The translations under genes and the position numbers were made by a program. The notes beneath the pieces are model-generated. The model did no database searches. It saw only the letters and a list, made by a program, of their open reading frames with translations, and had not been told where the DNA came from. 64,000 nucleotides of DNA, taken from positions 187,501-251,500 of the forward strand of contig NC_019680.1 in assembly GCF_000316685.1 (NCBI RefSeq). The letters are read 5' to 3'. The stretch is from Synechococcus sp. PCC 6312 (GTDB lineage: Bacteria > Cyanobacteriota > Cyanobacteriia > Thermosynechococcales > Thermosynechococcaceae). Positions 47,443 to 57,114 of the stretch are shown here, piece by piece. Positions within the stretch are counted from its first letter, which is position 1. Every line of letters starts with the position of its first letter.

Positions 47443-49223
47443 TTGCTGTCAACCTTCATTTTTTCCTCATCTTGGCGTTGATTCCCCTCCTAGTCGCGGC
47501 AAAGAAGTCAGATGTCACGACCAATTGGATGGCACTCTTTGCCGATCTGCTGTTGATGGCCGGCCTGGTGGGCGCGGCTGTTGCCCTCGATCGATTGGTG
47601 TTGGGTCGGGGCTGGCAATCCCTGGAGCGGCTCCTGATTCAAAAAATTCATCCTAACCAGCGGGCCTGGCTGAAATTTGGTTCGGGGTTATTGCGCCAGG
47701 CCGGGCGAATTATTCTCTGGATTGCCTTAGTGACAACAATTATCCGTCTGAGTGTCGCCTTGCAACCCCTAGAGCAACCTCTGGGGAATTTGGTTAGCTG
47801 GGCTGGGCAGGAAATTAGCCTGTTGTTTAATCGCCCCCTCTTGGATTTGGGACGCAATAAAATATCCCTAGGATTTTTAGTCTTACTGATTGCCCTGAGC
47901 GTGGCCGTTTTCTTCATCTCCCATTGGCTCAGCGAATGGTTTAAGCGCAGTATTCTCCGCGGCCTGGAGGTTGAACGGGGGGCTCAAGAAACCATTACCC
48001 GGATCATTAGCTATTGCCTCACCTTAATTGGCTTGATGATTTTGCTGCAAACAGCGGGGCTGGATCTCAGTTCCCTGACGGTAGTTGCTGGGGTCTTGGG
48101 GATTGGGATTGGCTTTGGCCTACAGAATTTAGCCAGTAATTTTGTCAGTGGCCTGGCGATTTTGATTGAACAACCGATTAAAGTTGGTGATTTTATTGAA
48201 GTTGATGGCCTATCAGGCACAGTCGAGAAGATTTCGATTCGCTCTACAGTTGTTCGCACCAATGATAGCCAGTTTGTCATTGTCCCCAATAATCGTTTTA
48301 TTGAACGAAATGTTATTAACTGGAGTTATCAAAGTCCCGAAAGTCGGCTCCATATTCCGGTTGGGGTTTCCTATGGTAGTAACACGGGGCAAGTGACCGA
48401 AGCTTTACTAAATGCTGCCCGTAAAGATTCGCGAATTTTGTTATATCCACCGCCCTGTGTCTGGTTTCGGGGGTTTGGTGATAACGCCTATCTGTTTGAA
48501 TTGTTGGTGTGGATCAATCGCCCCCAAGACGCAGAACCGATTAGAAGTGCCTTGAATTTTTTGATTGAGCAGGAACTCCAACGCCAAGGGATCGAAATTC
48601 CTTTTCCCCAACGAGATATTTATTTACATGGACTTGAGGATAGTTCTAAGAACTTGACCCGTGCCGTACAAAAACTGCGGAACCCGGCCCCGGAAACCAG
48701 CCCAGCCACTCCAACCCGTCAACACCGGGAATTACGGAATATGCTCCGGAAGGTGAGTTATTTTGGTCAGTGTACGGATCAGCAATTGGATTTACTCATT
48801 GAACAGGGCAAGCCACGTACCTATCGCACCGGAACTGTCATTTTTCGCCCTGGAGATCCCAGCCATGAAATCTATTTGATCCTTTCCGGCAGTGTCGAGA
48901 TTCGCTCCGAACGATTAAACCAAAGTTTAGCCACCTGTCATGGGGGAGAAAGTTTTGGAGATGTCACCGTCTTAACTGGCATGGCCCGTCTATCTACCGT
49001 CATTGCCGTTGAGTCTTGTAATGTTTTTGTGATTAATTTGCAATCCCTAAAGACTCTCCTCCAAGAAGATCCGCAACTGGCCGAAAGTATTGCTAATGAT
49101 TTATCCGCCCGGCAACAAGTCCTCCAAGAACTGGGGTTTATGAGTGAAGATGGAAATAATGACCGTCCTCTTCCGTCCTTTGCTTGGTTTCGTCAACGTC
49201 TCCAGGCCCTCTTTAATGTCTAA
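47439..49223 (+). CDS. MscS-type mechanosensitive channel with C-terminal cyclic nucleotide-binding domain
   Basis: A 594-residue channel. Several membrane helices (from about residue 5 to 220) lead into the MscS pore and beta domain: G-I-G-I-G-F-G-L-Q-N-L-A-S-N-F and P-I-K-V-G-D-F-I-E-V-D. A linker follows, then a cNMP-binding domain at about 440-560. The ligand cassette reads S-F-G-D-V-T-V-L-T-G-M-A-R-L-S-T: the phosphate-binding Arg is kept, but Asp replaces the usual Glu of F-G-E. Fusions of this kind occur in cyanobacteria. The gene is coupled to the ankyrin gene by a 4-base overlap. Confidence 0.93.
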   Translation: MIAVNLHFFLILALIPLLVAAKKSDVTTNWMALFADLLLMAGLVGAAVALDRLVLGRGWQSLERLLIQKIHPNQRAWLKFGSGLLRQAGRIILWIALVTTIIRLSVALQPLEQPLGNLVSWAGQEISLLFNRPLLDLGRNKISLGFLVLLIALSVAVFFISHWLSEWFKRSILRGLEVERGAQETITRIISYCLTLIGLMILLQTAGLDLSSLTVVAGVLGIGIGFGLQNLASNFVSGLAILIEQPIKVGDFIEVDGLSGTVEKISIRSTVVRTNDSQFVIVPNNRFIERNVINWSYQSPESRLHIPVGVSYGSNTGQVTEALLNAARKDSRILLYPPPCVWFRGFGDNAYLFELLVWINRPQDAEPIRSALNFLIEQELQRQGIEIPFPQRDIYLHGLEDSSKNLTRAVQKLRNPAPETSPATPTRQHRELRNMLRKVSYFGQCTDQQLDLLIEQGKPRTYRTGTVIFRPGDPSHEIYLILSGSVEIRSERLNQSLATCHGGESFGDVTVLTGMARLSTVIAVESCNVFVINLQSLKTLLQEDPQLAESIANDLSARQQVLQELGFMSEDGNNDRPLPSFAWFRQRLQALFNV

Positions 49224-49261
49224 CCCTTCAGGCTCCCACGCTGATTTCCCCTGACGTTCCG

Positions 49262-50944
49262 ATGACGATTTTGACTCCAGATTTCCAAATTCTAGATAGC
49301 AGCTTAGAGCAACTCCAGGCCCACAAGTCTCAATGGCCCAACGTGACGATCCCAGAGCGAATTAGGATCATCCAGCAATTGATTCAGGGCATTGCCGCAG
49401 TGGCTGAGGATTGGGCTAACACCAGTTGTCAACTTAAAGGCATAGACCCCCATAGCAACCTGGCTGGAGAAGAGTGGACAACCGGCCCCGCCGCAATTCT
49501 AATTCAGCTCCAACAGTTAATTGTCACCCTCCAGGCCAAGGGCCAACCCCAACCTCCCCAATGGCGCACCGGCCCCCAAGGTCAGGATATTGCCCAAGTC
49601 TTACCGGCCAATTGGCAAGAGAAGTTTATTTGGTTTGGCTATCGAGCTGAAGTTTGGTTAGAGTCGGGTAAACCTCGGACTCAGGGAAAAATTTATCGTG
49701 AACCACCGGGGCCTGGGGGTGTGGCCTTGGTTTTGGGGGCCGGGAATATTAGCTCCATTGCGCCGTTGGATGTTCTGTATAAACTCTTTGCCGAAAACCA
49801 AGTTGTGATTCTGAAAATGAATCCGTTAAATGCAGCCTTGGGACAATATCTGGAACGGGCCTGGCGGGCGTTAATTGAGGCCGGATACTTGGCCATTGTC
49901 TATGGGGGGGCGGAAGTTGGGGACTATTTGTGTCAGCATCCAATGGTTGAATCTGTTCACATTACCGGTTCCCAGGCCACCCATGATCTGATTGTTTGGG
50001 GCAAAACAAAAGCCGAACAAACGGAACATAAACAAAACCAGACCCCACGGCTCCAGAAACCTATCACCTCCGAACTGGGCAATATTACCCCAGTGGTGAT
50101 TATCCCCGGTCAATGGTCAGCCTCCGAGTTGCAATTCCAGGCCCGGCAAGTCGTGAGTTTATTAACCCATAATGCCAGTTTTAATTGTGTTGGCGCGCAA
50201 GTTTTAGTCATCAGTCAGGCCTGGCCACAAAAACAGGAGTTTCTGACTCGTATCCGGCACATTCTGGCCCAAACCCCGCAACGCAACGCCTATTATCCTG
50301 GGGCCAAATCACGCTATCACCACTTTTTAGATCACTATCCCCAGGCCGAGGTGATTACCAGTCCTAGCAATGGGTTAAACCCAGAGGAGACAATTCCCTG
50401 GACCGTCATTCCCAATATTCCCGATCAAGCTGGGGAGTTTTTCCTAGAGCAGGAAGTTTTTTGTGGAGTCTTAGGAATTGTTACCCTCAACGCTGCTGAT
50501 ACTCCCACTTTTCTTAAGTTAATGGTGGACTGTCTGAATCAACGGGTTCAAGGCACTTTGGGGTGTAACTTAATCATTGATCCACGTACAGAAAGGCAAT
50601 ATCAATCAGAATTTAACCAGGCCGTTAGTGAGTTGGACTATGGCACGATTACGATTAATCTTTGGGCTGCCGTTGCCTTTTCCCTGGGGGTGACACCTTG
50701 GGGGGCTTTTCCGAAACATAACCTCGAATCGGCTGGCTCTGGCCTGGGGTTTGTTCATAATACCTTTCTTTTTGACTATCCCCAGAAATCAGTGATTCAC
50801 GCTCCTTTTATAATTGTCCCGACCCCGGCCTGGTTTGTAGATCATCGTAATTTGTTAGCACTTGCAAAAGCTCTGGTTCATTACTATGCCAATCCCAACC
50901 TTTGGACAATTTTGCCGTTAATTTGGGCAGGATTATGGGGTTAG
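49262..50944 (+). CDS. Aldehyde dehydrogenase superfamily protein
   Basis: A 560-residue protein with the ALDH fold. The cofactor region contains V-H-I-T-G-S-Q-A-T-H, the general-base Glu is in S-E-L-G-N-I-T-P, and the catalytic Cys is in N-A-S-F-N-C-V-G-A-Q. It is longer than usual (about 450-500), with an extended N-terminus containing a Gln-rich stretch and extra C-terminal residues. The substrate is unknown. It starts 38 bases after the MscS gene. Confidence 0.85.
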   Translation: MTILTPDFQILDSSLEQLQAHKSQWPNVTIPERIRIIQQLIQGIAAVAEDWANTSCQLKGIDPHSNLAGEEWTTGPAAILIQLQQLIVTLQAKGQPQPPQWRTGPQGQDIAQVLPANWQEKFIWFGYRAEVWLESGKPRTQGKIYREPPGPGGVALVLGAGNISSIAPLDVLYKLFAENQVVILKMNPLNAALGQYLERAWRALIEAGYLAIVYGGAEVGDYLCQHPMVESVHITGSQATHDLIVWGKTKAEQTEHKQNQTPRLQKPITSELGNITPVVIIPGQWSASELQFQARQVVSLLTHNASFNCVGAQVLVISQAWPQKQEFLTRIRHILAQTPQRNAYYPGAKSRYHHFLDHYPQAEVITSPSNGLNPEETIPWTVIPNIPDQAGEFFLEQEVFCGVLGIVTLNAADTPTFLKLMVDCLNQRVQGTLGCNLIIDPRTERQYQSEFNQAVSELDYGTITINLWAAVAFSLGVTPWGAFPKHNLESAGSGLGFVHNTFLFDYPQKSVIHAPFIIVPTPAWFVDHRNLLALAKALVHYYANPNLWTILPLIWAGLWG

Positions 50945-51142
50945 GAAGAACCGTTTAATTTTTGGGGAGATCAACCGGCTCTGCTTGGCACATAGGAATC
51001 CGAAGCGATTTTGGAAACTAGAACATTGTTTCTGATCGACTTACAGACTCGAATAATTTTAGACTCAGGTAAGATTTCTAGACACGAAGTCCACGACTGT
51101 AGGGTAAGCTCTAAAGTAAGGTCAGAATTTTGGAACTGAGCC

Positions 51143-51388
51143 ATGAGTGTGATTGTTTCGGATCAGGTTCTAGCAGCAACGGGGATGACAGAAGCGGAAA
51201 TGCGCCAAGAAATTGCTGTCATGCTCTTTCAACAAGAAAAACTCACACTTGCCCAGGCCAGCCATCTTGCCGGGATTCATCGAGTTACATTTCAACATTT
51301 ACTTGCAAGTCGTCAGATACCAGTGCATTATAGTGTCGAGGATTTTGAGCACGAAATTAAAAGTCTCCAAGCATCGGGAAGATTGTGA
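51143..51388 (+). CDS. UPF0175 family antitoxin
   Basis: An 81-residue UPF0175 protein, a helix-turn-helix-like family that acts as the antitoxin partner of DUF3368 PIN proteins. Typical residues are L-F-Q-Q-E-K-L-T-L-A-Q-A-S-H-L-A-G and F-Q-H-L-L-A-S-R-Q-I-P-V-H-Y. The gene overlaps the PIN gene by GTGA (51385-51388), the arrangement expected of a toxin-antitoxin pair. Confidence 0.9.
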   Translation: MSVIVSDQVLAATGMTEAEMRQEIAVMLFQQEKLTLAQASHLAGIHRVTFQHLLASRQIPVHYSVEDFEHEIKSLQASGRL

Positions 51389-51822
51389 TCACAGTTAGCG
51401 ATACCTCACCGATCAATAATCTTGCCGCCCTCAATCAGCTTCATCTGCTCCATCAACTCTATGGCACAATTCTAATCCCAAATGCTGTTTATCAAGAACT
51501 GACTGAACCAGATTTTGACATTGCTGGATCAACTGAGGTAAAAACCTTTAACTGGATTCGGACTTGCCAAATTAAGGATGCGACTCTTGTAAATTTATTG
51601 AGTTCTGAACTAGGTCGGGGAGAGGCTGAAGTAATTGCTTTAGGACTTGAGGTTAATGCGGATCAAGTTTTAATAGATGAACCTCGAGGTCGAGAAGTTG
51701 CAGCCCGATTTGGATTAAGTTACACAGGAATTTTAGGTATCCTTCTTGAAGCAAAACATAAAGGCTTTCTGACGGAAGTTAAACCCATCCTAAATGACTT
51801 GGTGAGTCGATCAGGATTCTAG
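51385..51822 (+). CDS. DUF3368 PIN-domain toxin (VapC-like RNase)
   Basis: A PIN ribonuclease of 145 residues. The metal-binding acidic residues are visible: Asp in V-S-D-T-S-P-I, Glu in R-G-E-A-E-V-I-A-L, and Asp in V-L-I-D-E-P-R-G-R. The family-specific R-G-R-E-V-A-A-R-F-G-L and T-G-I-L-G-I-L are present. It starts at GTG 51385, inside the antitoxin gene. Unlike the other toxin-antitoxin relics in the window, this pair looks intact. Confidence 0.92.
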   Translation: MITVSDTSPINNLAALNQLHLLHQLYGTILIPNAVYQELTEPDFDIAGSTEVKTFNWIRTCQIKDATLVNLLSSELGRGEAEVIALGLEVNADQVLIDEPRGREVAARFGLSYTGILGILLEAKHKGFLTEVKPILNDLVSRSGF

Positions 51823-51876
51823 ATTTCTGAGCCTTTAGTGATCAAAGTATTAGAACTAGCTGATGAACTGCTCTGA

Positions 51877-53367
51877 TCAAGCTTTCTGTCTGGCATAGAG
51901 TTGCTTGAATTTTTGTTGTTGCACCTTATGATCCACAATTTCCATCGGATAGTTACAGGCCTGGCGTTCTAAGGGACTGATTCTGCCTGTTAATAAATCT
52001 GCTGTCTCTACACCCCTTAATTCTGGCAACCAGTAGCGAATATAGTCGGCTTCAGCATCAAACTTTTGGGCCTGGGTATGGGGGTTAAAAATTCGTAAGG
52101 GTTTGGGATCCATCCCACTGGAAGCACTCCACTGCCAGCCGCCATTATTGGCCGATAAATCCCCATCAATCAACCGTTGCATGAAGTAGTTCTCGCCCCA
52201 TTGAGGATTGATGATCAAATCTTTAGTCAAAAAACTGGCCACAATCATCCGACAGCGGTTATGCATCCACCCGGTCTGATTTAACTGACGCATGGCCGCA
52301 TCCACGATTGGAAAGCCGGTTTTACCTTCACACCAGGCCTGGAAATGGTCTTGGTTATTGCTCCAGGGAAAATTCTGAAAGGGTTGCCGATAGGGGCCTT
52401 GCGCTAATTCTGGAAAGGCATACATCACGTGTTGATAAAATTCTCGCCAGGCCAATTCCTGTTGCCATGTCCGAATTGCCGTTAAACTTTCCTCACTTCT
52501 GGCCTGGGCTTGTGCTTCCCGACTTGCGGCCCAAATTTCTCGAATCCCCAAAACCCCAAATTTCAAGGCTGCACTCAGGCCTGAGGTTCCGGCAATTCCT
52601 GGGAAATTCCGATCCGGTTCATAGCTATTAATGGCCCGCTGACAAAAGTCTTCAAGTCGGGCCTGGGCAGGGGGAACTCCGGGGGCTAAAACCAACTCCT
52701 GATCCCAGGTAAACCCTAAATCTTGGGTGGTGGGTAACAGAATCATCCCATTTTGTTGGGCAATATCTAATTCTTGACTGGTTAAACCTTGGGCTTGGTG
52801 GAGAGTTGGAACGGGTTGGGCTTTGGGATGTTGTTGCCAGTTTTTCCAAAAGGGCGAATAAACCGTATAGATTGCCCCGGAACCTGTGCGAATTGCCTCT
52901 GGTGCAACTAACAACTGATCCCAAAAGGTTTGTACCGAAATTCCAGCTTTAGCGAGGGCCTGGGCAACGGCTTTATCGCGGGCCTGGGCATAGGGTTCTA
53001 CATCACAGTGCCAATAGAGGGCTTGGGCCTTGAGGGCCTGGGCTAGTTTTGGGATTACCGTTGTGGGTTCGCCCTGGAGAATTAAGAGTTGGCTCCCGGC
53101 CTGGTGATACTGCTGGGCTAAATCTTCGAGACAACCAACCAGATAGGCAACCCGCACCGCAGCAATGTCCTCACCGCCTAAAATTTTAGGGTCAAAGCAA
53201 AACAAGCCGACAACTTTTGCGGTTTTTTCCCGCGCTGCCGCCAGGCCAAGGTGATCCTGAATCCGTAAATCCCGCCGATGCCAAAGCAAAATCAGGGGTT
53301 GTGTTTTTGGGGTGATCATTGCAGGGGCATTAGTCATGGGGTTTAGGGATAAACAAGGCGAGGCCAT
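51877..53367 (-). CDS. phr: Deoxyribodipyrimidine photolyase
   Basis: Light-driven repair enzyme for cyclobutane pyrimidine dimers, 496 residues from the first ATG. An N-terminal antenna domain ([12 protein letters not shown]) is followed by a C-terminal FAD domain with [13 protein letters not shown] and [10 protein letters not shown]. The pattern is of the 8-HDF (deazaflavin) class I type common in cyanobacteria. In-frame ATGs at 53367, 53337 and 53319 are all possible; 53337 or 53319 better fits the family N-terminus. Confidence 0.94.
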   Translation of the reverse strand: MASPCLSLNPMTNAPAMITPKTQPLILLWHRRDLRIQDHLGLAAAREKTAKVVGLFCFDPKILGGEDIAAVRVAYLVGCLEDLAQQYHQAGSQLLILQGEPTTVIPKLAQALKAQALYWHCDVEPYAQARDKAVAQALAKAGISVQTFWDQLLVAPEAIRTGSGAIYTVYSPFWKNWQQHPKAQPVPTLHQAQGLTSQELDIAQQNGMILLPTTQDLGFTWDQELVLAPGVPPAQARLEDFCQRAINSYEPDRNFPGIAGTSGLSAALKFGVLGIREIWAASREAQAQARSEESLTAIRTWQQELAWREFYQHVMYAFPELAQGPYRQPFQNFPWSNNQDHFQAWCEGKTGFPIVDAAMRQLNQTGWMHNRCRMIVASFLTKDLIINPQWGENYFMQRLIDGDLSANNGGWQWSASSGMDPKPLRIFNPHTQAQKFDAEADYIRYWLPELRGVETADLLTGRISPLERQACNYPMEIVDHKVQQQKFKQLYARQKA

Positions 53368-53397
53368 CCTCTCATTAAAATAACAAGCATTACATCT

Positions 53398-53883
53398 GTG
53401 AATTTTTACAGAAAAATAGAATTTACAGAATTGAGGAATTCCTGGCTCGGTACTTTAAATCTGTGGACAAGTGAGGGGATTAGGTCTGTGTTTACCCTGG
53501 TGATTTTTAGTTTGCTCTTTTGCATTGCTCCCTTGATTGGTTGGGCCTGGGCCAGAAGACTAGTCTTGCGAAGAAATATTAGGGTTAGAGCCTACTATGG
53601 TCGGGCAGTCAGTTTAGGACTTCTTGTACCTGGCCTGATTTTGAGTCAGCAAGTTATGGGTCTAATCCAGCAATACCAACCGGATCGATGTGGAAGCTGG
53701 TGGTTAGGAGCTACTCCTGGGGAATGCACCTTAGGTTTTTATCTAATTTCACGGACTCTAGCCGCCTTGATATTTTTAGTTGGGCCGGTTGTACTGCTTT
53801 CTGTTTCCCTAGTCTTAGCCGTATTTTGGAATGTCAAAGCCAATCATCGCCAGTCTCAAATGAAGGGGGCTAACAAGGGATAA
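53398..53883 (+). CDS. Hypothetical membrane protein
   Basis: A 161-residue protein with three membrane segments (about 31-52, 70-88 and 115-145). A loop with two cysteines ([15 protein letters not shown]) lies between the second and third helices, a plausible disulfide outside the membrane. The start is a GTG at 53398 without a clear ribosome binding site, so it is uncertain. The gene ends about 50 bases before gltX on the same strand. The family is not recognised. Confidence 0.55.
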   Translation: MNFYRKIEFTELRNSWLGTLNLWTSEGIRSVFTLVIFSLLFCIAPLIGWAWARRLVLRRNIRVRAYYGRAVSLGLLVPGLILSQQVMGLIQQYQPDRCGSWWLGATPGECTLGFYLISRTLAALIFLVGPVVLLSVSLVLAVFWNVKANHRQSQMKGANKG

Positions 53884-53935
53884 AATTAGAACTCCAGGAT
53901 AACCAACCTTCAGCATCATTTAGGAGAAACCCTCT

Positions 53936-55375
53936 GTGACTGTGCGTGTCCGTATTGCTCCAAGCCCGACCGGAAATTTACACATTGGGACAGCCCGTAC
54001 AGCGGTATTCAACTGGCTCTATGCCCGACATCATGGGGGAACATTTATTCTCCGAGTTGAAGATACAGATTTAGAACGGTCGCGTCCTGAATATACAGAG
54101 AACATTTTGACGGGTCTGGCCTGGTTAGGGTTGCAGTGGGATGAGGGGCCGACATTTCAATCTCAGCGGACGGAACTCTATCAACAGGCCATTCAAACCC
54201 TCCTAGACAATGGCCAAGCCTACTACTGCTATTGCACTCCAGCAGAACTTGATGCCATGCGCCAGGCCCAGAAGGAGAGCGGCCAGGCCCCCCGCTATGA
54301 CAATCGCCATCGAAATTTAACCCTAGCAGAACAAGCCGCCTTTGTGGCCGCCGGTCGTCAGCCTGTAATTCGCTTCAAAATTGAAGATGACCAAGAAATT
54401 CGTTGGACAGATTTGGTACGGGGTGAAGTTTCCTGGCAGGGGCGCGATTTAGGTGGCGATATGGTGATTGCCCGCGCCGCCCCGGCCGGTGAAATTGGCC
54501 CACCCTTATATAACCTAGTTGTGGTCGTAGATGACATTGATATGGGGATTACCCAGGTGATTCGCGGTGAGGATCATATTGGGAATACACCTAAGCAAAT
54601 TCTCCTTTACCAGGCCTTGTCCGCTACTGTGCCTCAATTTGCCCATACTCCCCTAATTTTGAATCAGTCTGGCCAAAAACTGTCCAAGCGCGATGGCGTG
54701 ACTTCAATTTCTGATTTCCAGGCCATGGGTTATGTCGCACCAGCACTAGTGAACTACATGACCCTGTTGGGATGGTCGCCCGTAGAAGGCATGGCCGAGA
54801 TTTTTACCCTAGAGGAAGCAGCCAAACACTTCAGTTTTGAACGAGTCAATCGGGCTGGGGCCAAGTTTGATTGGGACAAGCTCAACTGGCTCAACAGTCA
54901 ATATCTCCACTCCATGCCTGTGACTGATTTACTCCAAGAGTTAGTGCCAATCTGGCAAGGGGCGGGCTATGAATGTGATCTGGAAACCGACCAGGCCTGG
55001 TTAGAACCTTTAACCGCACTGCTCCAGGCCAGCCTCACCAAACTGACGGATGCCATCGAACAAGCGGCTCCTTTCTTTGCAACCCTGATTACCTGTGATC
55101 CGGAAGCAACGGCCCAACTCGCTCAACCCGATAGCCGAAAAGCTCTAGAGTTAATCCTGACCTATCGGCAAGAGCCATCTGAACTAACACCTGAAATTGC
55201 CAACGAAGTCATTAAAAAAGTAACTAAAGAGTTGGGAGTCAAAAAGGGCCTGGTCATGCGATCCTTACGTTCTGCGTTAATGGGCAGTGTTCACGGGCCA
55301 GACTTAATAACATCGTGGCTAATTCTATCGCAACGACAATTAGATATCCCTCGGATCAGGCAAGCTCAAGGTTAA
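53936..55375 (+). CDS. gltX: Glutamyl-tRNA synthetase
   Basis: Charges tRNA-Glu, the precursor of both protein synthesis and tetrapyrrole (heme and chlorophyll) synthesis in cyanobacteria. The HIGH motif is in [13 protein letters not shown] and the KMSKS equivalent is K-L-S-K-R-D-G-V-T. The length of 479 residues is normal. The start is GTG at 53936, supported by TAGGAGAA upstream. Cyanobacterial GltX is usually non-discriminating, also charging tRNA-Gln. Confidence 0.97.
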   Translation: MTVRVRIAPSPTGNLHIGTARTAVFNWLYARHHGGTFILRVEDTDLERSRPEYTENILTGLAWLGLQWDEGPTFQSQRTELYQQAIQTLLDNGQAYYCYCTPAELDAMRQAQKESGQAPRYDNRHRNLTLAEQAAFVAAGRQPVIRFKIEDDQEIRWTDLVRGEVSWQGRDLGGDMVIARAAPAGEIGPPLYNLVVVVDDIDMGITQVIRGEDHIGNTPKQILLYQALSATVPQFAHTPLILNQSGQKLSKRDGVTSISDFQAMGYVAPALVNYMTLLGWSPVEGMAEIFTLEEAAKHFSFERVNRAGAKFDWDKLNWLNSQYLHSMPVTDLLQELVPIWQGAGYECDLETDQAWLEPLTALLQASLTKLTDAIEQAAPFFATLITCDPEATAQLAQPDSRKALELILTYRQEPSELTPEIANEVIKKVTKELGVKKGLVMRSLRSALMGSVHGPDLITSWLILSQRQLDIPRIRQAQG

Positions 55376-55912
55376 TTGCTGAAAAAAATTGGATCAACAC
55401 TGGTGGCCCAATCAGATGGAGGCAAACCCAAACTATTGGATATGCGACAAAGAGCAAAACATCTTGGTTCAGGGAGTTGAGATGATGTTAGCTATTTAAA
55501 ACGAGACAGCCGCTATGTAGAAGATGCTTGATAAGACAATTAGATAATCTTGTCTAACCAATTTAATAAAGGATAAAAAATAAGTACATAGAGCTACACG
55601 ACTTTTCTGCAAAAGCTTTCAGGGAGAATGTTGCAATATTCTGCATCCTTGAAAAAGAATGATGACTACTTTCTTATAGCAAACACAGATGATTTGTAAG
55701 CACAGGAGAGCCTAAAAACTCGATTTCATAAAGATTCCTATCTCATGAATGAAGTCATTTTGTATATCTCCTTCTAATTTCACTGTCCACTTTTTTGAGA
55801 TAAGGTTATATTTGAGTATTTTTGATTCAGTTAGTATAGTCAATCCCTTGCTAAGCAAAAGGCGTAAGACCTTAGCTTGTACCAGGCCAGTGGGGAATCT
55901 GCTGTAACTATT
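55376..55912. other. Non-coding gap, 537 bases, AT-rich
   Basis: No open frame of note is visible on either strand. A short inverted repeat (AGACAA near 55533 and TTGTCT near 55549, about a 10-base loop) might be a weak terminator for gltX. The gap lies between gltX and the AT-rich CoiA-like gene and shares its base composition. Confidence 0.4.
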
Positions 55913-56998
55913 CTAGATTTTATGATATTCACTTATATGTTTAATATTATCCATCATATGCTCATAATTCCTAGAAAGGCGATATGAGCTTGAAACATAG
56001 TGATAAAAATACGGCAACACTGACCAATCAACATCGAACATAAATTCGATTAAACCAGTTAAAATTAAATCAATAAAAATTACTTCTTCTGAAGCAGAGT
56101 CAGGTTTTTCATAAAATAACTGATACGCTTGCTCCAGAAAATTCTTATCATTCGCCAAATTTCTTAAAATATTTAAGTCAAAACATCCAATAGATTGAAA
56201 TTCATAATTGTCTGGATTTCCACAATAATCTAATGTTACTAATGAACCAGGACCAGATTCAAGGATTTCAACAGAAAATAAACGAATAAAAATGATGAAA
56301 ATAAATATTTTCAAATCATTACCATCAAAGTTTAGAATTAGGTTCAACAATATTTTCCGAGTAGTTTTATGATAAATATGATAATCACTAATCAAAGGAT
56401 TGTTAATAACAGAATATTGTTCATATTGTGTCTGCAAGGACGAGGTGATTTTAGAACGGTTTTTTAGTGCTTTCTTGATTGGTGTGACTCTAAGAAATCT
56501 ATATATATATTGAGGAGTTATTACAGCAAAGCAGGCATTTAAAATTATATATATATCATTGAACTCAAAAAGTTTTGCTCCATAAATAATCGCTTGGGTT
56601 TTATCTAGTGCAATATCATAGCCTTTATTGATAGTTGAGGTAAAAGCTCTTTTTCCAGAGTCTAAAGTAGCCAAATATCCCAAGTGACTATAACTTATTA
56701 TGTCGATTATTGCTGCTGCAAGTCTCTTCTGGCTTTGACCTTTCCAAGGGTAATCAAAAAATTCGTTGACTGATCGAATAGTAGGGTAGTAGTCACCATT
56801 TCCACTGTTTGAACTTTCTAGCGAACAGTTTCCAGTGCGCTCGTAATGACTAAAAAATGCCGAACTTCGATAGGATTCTCTTGTTAAACGAACCCGTCTT
56901 CCACATTCAGGACATAAATAAATTTGATTGTGATTAGCATATTCTGCATTAACAACTTCTTTACCTAAATCTGGAATTAGCAAAATTGCATAGCGCAT
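55913..56998 (-). CDS. Uncharacterised AT-rich protein with CoiA-like N-terminal zinc finger
   Basis: A 361-residue protein. Near the N-terminus, Y-L-C-P-E-C-G-R-R-V-R-L then F-F-S-H-Y, then N-C-S-L-E give a C-x2-C-x(n)-H-x(n)-C set, like the start of competence protein CoiA and related nuclease-like proteins. The remaining 300 residues are helical and not recognised, and no PD-(D/E)XK core is obvious. The gene is markedly AT-rich, with runs such as A-T-A-T-A-T, unlike its neighbours, which points to transfer. It lies downstream of the second psbA, separated by that gene's terminator. Confidence 0.6.
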   Translation of the reverse strand: MRYAILLIPDLGKEVVNAEYANHNQIYLCPECGRRVRLTRESYRSSAFFSHYERTGNCSLESSNSGNGDYYPTIRSVNEFFDYPWKGQSQKRLAAAIIDIISYSHLGYLATLDSGKRAFTSTINKGYDIALDKTQAIIYGAKLFEFNDIYIILNACFAVITPQYIYRFLRVTPIKKALKNRSKITSSLQTQYEQYSVINNPLISDYHIYHKTTRKILLNLILNFDGNDLKIFIFIIFIRLFSVEILESGPGSLVTLDYCGNPDNYEFQSIGCFDLNILRNLANDKNFLEQAYQLFYEKPDSASEEVIFIDLILTGLIEFMFDVDWSVLPYFYHYVSSSYRLSRNYEHMMDNIKHISEYHKI

Positions 56999-57036
56999 AA
57001 TAATCTCCTTGTTGATTTCATAATTCTAGATAAATA

Positions 57037-57068
57037 ATAAAAAACCGCCCTCAATTAAGAAAGCGGCT
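57037..57068 (-). terminator. Rho-independent terminator of psbA (Gln130)
   Basis: Read on the minus strand, AGCCGC (57068-57063) pairs with GCGGTT (57048-57043), with one G-U pair, across a 14-base loop and is followed by six T residues. It lies about 45 bases after the psbA stop and separates it from the AT-rich gene. Confidence 0.75.
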
Positions 57069-57114
57069 GAATAATTCTTAAGTTTTCCTAAATCAGGAAA
57101 TCTAAGTTCGAATC

